From assembly GCA_916700875.1 (NCBI GenBank), contig CAKAKS010000066.1, forward strand, positions 15,744,361-15,808,360: a DNA stretch of 64,000 nt, read 5' to 3'. Shown here in pieces: positions 60,679-64,000 of this stretch; position 1 is the stretch's first letter; each line of letters begins with the position of its first letter. Made by a program: the position numbers and the translations under genes. The DNA comes from Sebastes aleutianus. Its lineage: Eukaryota; Chordata; Actinopteri; Perciformes; Sebastidae. The notes beneath the pieces are model-generated. The model worked only from the letters and a program-made list of their open reading frames with translations, made no database searches and was not told the DNA's origin.

Positions 60679-60890
60679 CAAGGCCTATAGAAAGGACGCT
60701 GGGTCATGGACGGACATGGGTCTTGGGGTATGGGGTATGACACATGCGCAGTGTGACTGATGCTGCGGTCGTGCGTTGCGATTGGCTCAATTTCGGCGAG
60801 CGCAGGCCAGATTTTACTGCGCATGTGTTATACCCCCAAAGATATGAGGCGTTGATGACACGTGACTCAGCCTCCTTTCCATAGGCTTTG
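60679..60890. mobile_element. Palindromic (foldback) element, about 210 bp
   Basis: The outer arms CAAGGCCTATAGAAAGGA and its inverse TCCTTTCCATAGGCTTTG bound an inner pair, ATGACACATGCGCAGT and ACTGCGCATGTGTTATAC. The whole can fold back on itself around a GC-rich centre. No ORF. Confidence 0.65.
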
Positions 60891-63572
60891 CATCATACAG
60901 ACACAGAGCAACATTAGCATTCATTTGTGTGCCAATGCCTATTTTTTGATATTGGCACGCATTTTATAATTTATAGCCATTGTCTCCACTCAACATTTCC
61001 GTATCCTCACAACATTTCTGTTCCTCTTCACATTTCCTTTTTCTCATTTCAACTTTTCTTTCTGAAAGGACTGTGTAGCTAGCTAGGTTACCAGACAACA
61101 GTAGTAGTTAAACAGACTAGCCATTGCACACAACGTTATTATACATAAACCGTGCCGCATACTGCTGTAACATCACTGTATAATACAGTATATAGTACAA
61201 AACTGTATAAATATACTGAAGCTAAATCATTTAGCTGACAAGCTAACGTTAACAAAGTTAGCGAGCTAATGCTACTTGAAAGTTCACAGACATCATGCTT
61301 CTATCCTCACAACGTGATCTTCATCTTCAAGTGCACTTAGTGACAAACCACTAAGTGGGTTTGTCAATCTGAGCGATTCCTTTCACACATATTAATTTAA
61401 AATAAAATAATTGATTAGAGAAGCTTTAATTATGAAGTCTCCTTTCAACTGCACAAAATGAGTCAGTTTTAATGTTTTATAGAATGCTACCCTACGGGAT
61501 ATACAAAAACAAATCATTAATTTACAAAACAAAAAATCATCATAGCTTCTGGCTTTAAAATTACATTGCCAGCTAACAAACTGGTCAAATGGAATTCAGG
61601 AAGTCGTCAATCAATGAAAGGAAAGACTCTGAGCTATAATTAACTCCCAGCAGGTTAAAACAAACAATAAAGTCTGTCTGGAAATATTATCCTGTGTGTT
61701 CCAGGATGTAGTGTCATTCAAGTGGAGCTGCACCTGTCGTAATCTGGCCACCGTCTACACATCCTCCCTGATGGCGTGTTTCATATTTCATGGCCACTTG
61801 ACAGCTGATTATACTGTCAAACATGTATGAGGAAAGCATGCGGATAAATCCTCAAACAAAGCAATCTGTCAAACGAGGTTGGAGCTTATATAGCAGCCCT
61901 TTCCTTGTTTGGAAGAAACCCATTTACACTGTCTGTATAAAACCAGCACCATATTGCCTTGTGTAGCTGTAAACAGATAGATAACTGAATTTATTGAATT
62001 GAATTTTATTATTTCCCCTCACATGCTAGGGAAAAATTAAATGTTACGCTCACAGTTACACTGACAGTAAAAGCTTCTTCATTCTCATACCAGAGAATCC
62101 TCTCTGACTCTAAAACTGGCTTCTCTGGCTTTTTGAAGACTATAACTCGTAAATCAACAACTGCTCCTAAACTGTGGCATGCCAACATGTCCTTCCTTAC
62201 ACACCCGCTTCAAAGTTTTCCCATCGCAAGGTAATTTACAACCGTCTGCGACGCCAGGTGCGTTCATACTAGCTGAGGAATGGCTTTGCATAGTGCATTT
62301 GCATGGCGGTGTGGCAGGGGATGTGACTGCAGCTCAGCCATTGTAACCTGAAGGACTCGTCTCACACCATTCTAGCTACCAACACAGTCATGAACACACC
62401 GACCCTGATTCATTCATATATAACTGTAATATATATATGTTTTAGAGTTACAGTTCATACAGCAATTATACTCGAGATGCTCATCACAAGTCAGAAAACC
62501 TCATTAAAAACTAGTGAAGGAAAACCTGAATCATTCCAGCAACAAAACAGTTTGTTTTTCCCCCCTGGGTGAGGCAACAAGACTGGGCACGATCAACAAG
62601 AGAGGCCTTAAGCAAGCTTCCACAGCAGCGCTGTTCCAAAGACAAGAGTTAGCTTTAATGAATCCAGCATGGTGATTAAGTTAAGGCTTTGTTGCTCCAA
62701 GCTGTCCAATGAAAATTGGCTGAAATGTGTTCCAACAACTGATGCTCTTACATTTTATAGTTTGTCTGACGCCATTTGTATGCATAAAGGGAATGTGTGT
62801 GTAACAGTAACATCTATTCAATGTAACAGAGTCTACATAATCTCCGGGATACTGCTATAGTGTGCCAAAGAAATGTTGCTGGTGGCACGGAGCAGCAGAC
62901 TGTCGCACTGGCTGAACTGTTCTGACAGGATAGTCCCAGTGCTGTAAATCAATAGGATTTACGCTGTGATGTGCTTAAGGTCTTGCTCTTATCCCAAAGA
63001 GCAGGGTGAACGTTTAGGAGTGTTTATAGAAATAGGGGGGGCCTAAATCTGTAGAAAAGCTGAAGTCCCCCGGGGAAGATATTCATCTGTTTACATATCT
63101 CCCACAATGGGATCTAACATGTTTTCATTGGAGCCAGATCTGGCAACCGGAAACATGGTCCTGAGCCAAATTTCCATGAGCGTAAGAGCCCTCCTCCCTG
63201 CAAAAGTCTCCCTTTTGTCAGCCCAGCAGAGGCCAAGACTGAAAACCATTGAAGATAGAAGAGTTAAATTAAAGCCTTATCGTTTTAATACATTGTAAAA
63301 AGTGGTTATATGTTATTTATTTTTTTTTACAAAAATGTAAGAATAGGCTATAAACTATAACTTAGATAACATATATAGTCATATAGTGTTACCACTGGAG
63401 CCGATGATGTAAATGCCATACAGTATGATAAGGATACTGAGTAACACAGACCCTCGCTGTACTAACATCAGCAGTGATTTTCAACAGGGTAGTGAGGGGC
63501 CATTATGATTATGGGGGGCCACACCTGCAGAGGGTCCACATAGGACTAATTTATATAAAAAATTGGAGGGTG

Positions 63573-63752
63573 GCAGGGTTGGAAATTAGCACCAGCCACC
63601 AGCCAAATGCTGGTAAAACATGCAAGTGGCTGCTAGATTTGCTTCACTCACCAGCCCCAAAAAAACAATGGTAATCTATTGAGTGGCTGGTAGATTTTGG
63701 AATCCACCAACCACAGTGGCAGGTGAACAAAAAAGTAAATTTACAACCCTGG
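63573..63752. mobile_element. Short MITE-like repeat with inverted ends
   Basis: The left end CAGGGTTGGAAATTAGC and right end TAAATTTACAACCCTGG are inverted matches. The internal CCAGCCACCAGCCAAATGCT is typical of a common fish repeat. Confidence 0.7.
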
Positions 63753-63804
63753 AGGTCAGGGTCTAATACTAATTTAGAGGGTCTGGAAGACCACTGTAGT
63801 GGCA

Positions 63805-63832
63805 CACATACACACACACACACACACACACA
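63805..63832. repeat. (CA)n microsatellite
   Basis: About 13 CA units with one interruption, directly right of the MITE-like repeat. Confidence 0.9.
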
Positions 63833-64000
63833 AATACTGAATGACATGAGATGTCATGGATGTCCGGGCCAGGGTATATAATAAATGAAGACAAACTTAT
63901 ATTAGTCCACTTAGATATACAGAAAATGTGGTCAACATGTAAGGTGTGCTGTTAAGGGTCCAATAAGGTAAATATTACTTTTTTTTACTCCAGTTAATTT

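Larger units (their letters stand above)
60524..64000. other. Presumed first intron(s) of the INPP5A-like gene
   Basis: I searched the minus strand for the expected start exon (LLVTANVGSLFDD-like) and did not find it, so the start probably lies past the right edge. The region holds a foldback element, a MITE-like element, a CTCF-like motif near 60623 and a (CA)n run at 63805-63832. No coding exon is seen. Confidence 0.55.

Noticed and set aside
60524..64000. First exon of the INPP5A-like gene inside the window
   Set aside because: No minus-strand segment encodes the expected LLVTANVGS-type start with a phase-0 donor, so it is presumed to lie past the right edge.

Overview
This window is nuclear DNA of a bony fish, most likely a percomorph teleost. 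The evidence is vertebrate-type split genes with GT-AG introns, teleost-length proteins, dense short non-autonomous DNA transposons of kinds common in percomorph genomes, a tRNA-derived SINE tail, and abundant (CA)n, (TA)n and (CCT)n microsatellites. No bacterial operons, CRISPR arrays, rRNA genes or convincing tRNA genes are visible.

Layout. (1) 1-10273, minus: the 5' part of a sorbin/vinexin-family adaptor gene (SORBS family, best fit sorbs3). Eleven coding exons cover the N-terminus and the SoHo domain; the SH3 exons lie off the left edge. Three possible alternative first exons lie at 16.5, 19.0 and 19.8 kb. (2) 22538-32.75 kb, minus: a complete piwil1 (ziwi) gene with 20 coding exons, 856 codons and the full catalytic tetrad. 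(3) 33.5-37.3 kb: retroelement debris and a cluster of duplicated blocks that look like the remains of a decayed tandem neurl3 copy. (4) 37573-39599, minus: neurl3, a Neuralized-domain RING E3 ligase with four exons and 295 codons. (5) 42760-44514, plus: nkx6.3, a homeobox repressor with three exons and 271 codons, divergent from neurl3. (6) 49562-60523, minus: most of a type I inositol-polyphosphate 5-phosphatase (INPP5A-like), tail-to-tail with nkx6.3; its first exon lies off the right edge.

The genes are not a functional cluster. They cover cytoskeletal adhesion, germline piRNA silencing, inflammatory ubiquitin signalling, endoderm/neural patterning and calcium second-messenger turnover. 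The main evolutionary point is that nkx6.3 sits next to an INPP5A paralogue, mirroring the NKX6-2/INPP5A neighbourhood of other vertebrates. The main oddities are in the INPP5A-like gene (no prenylation box, and one exon with no AG acceptor in reach), the neurl3 duplication remains, a GC-AG intron in piwil1, and a (UG)104 tract 55 nt after a splice donor.

Exon boundaries were placed by hand from splice sites, and lengths and phases were checked for consistency. I found no clear new multi-gene system.
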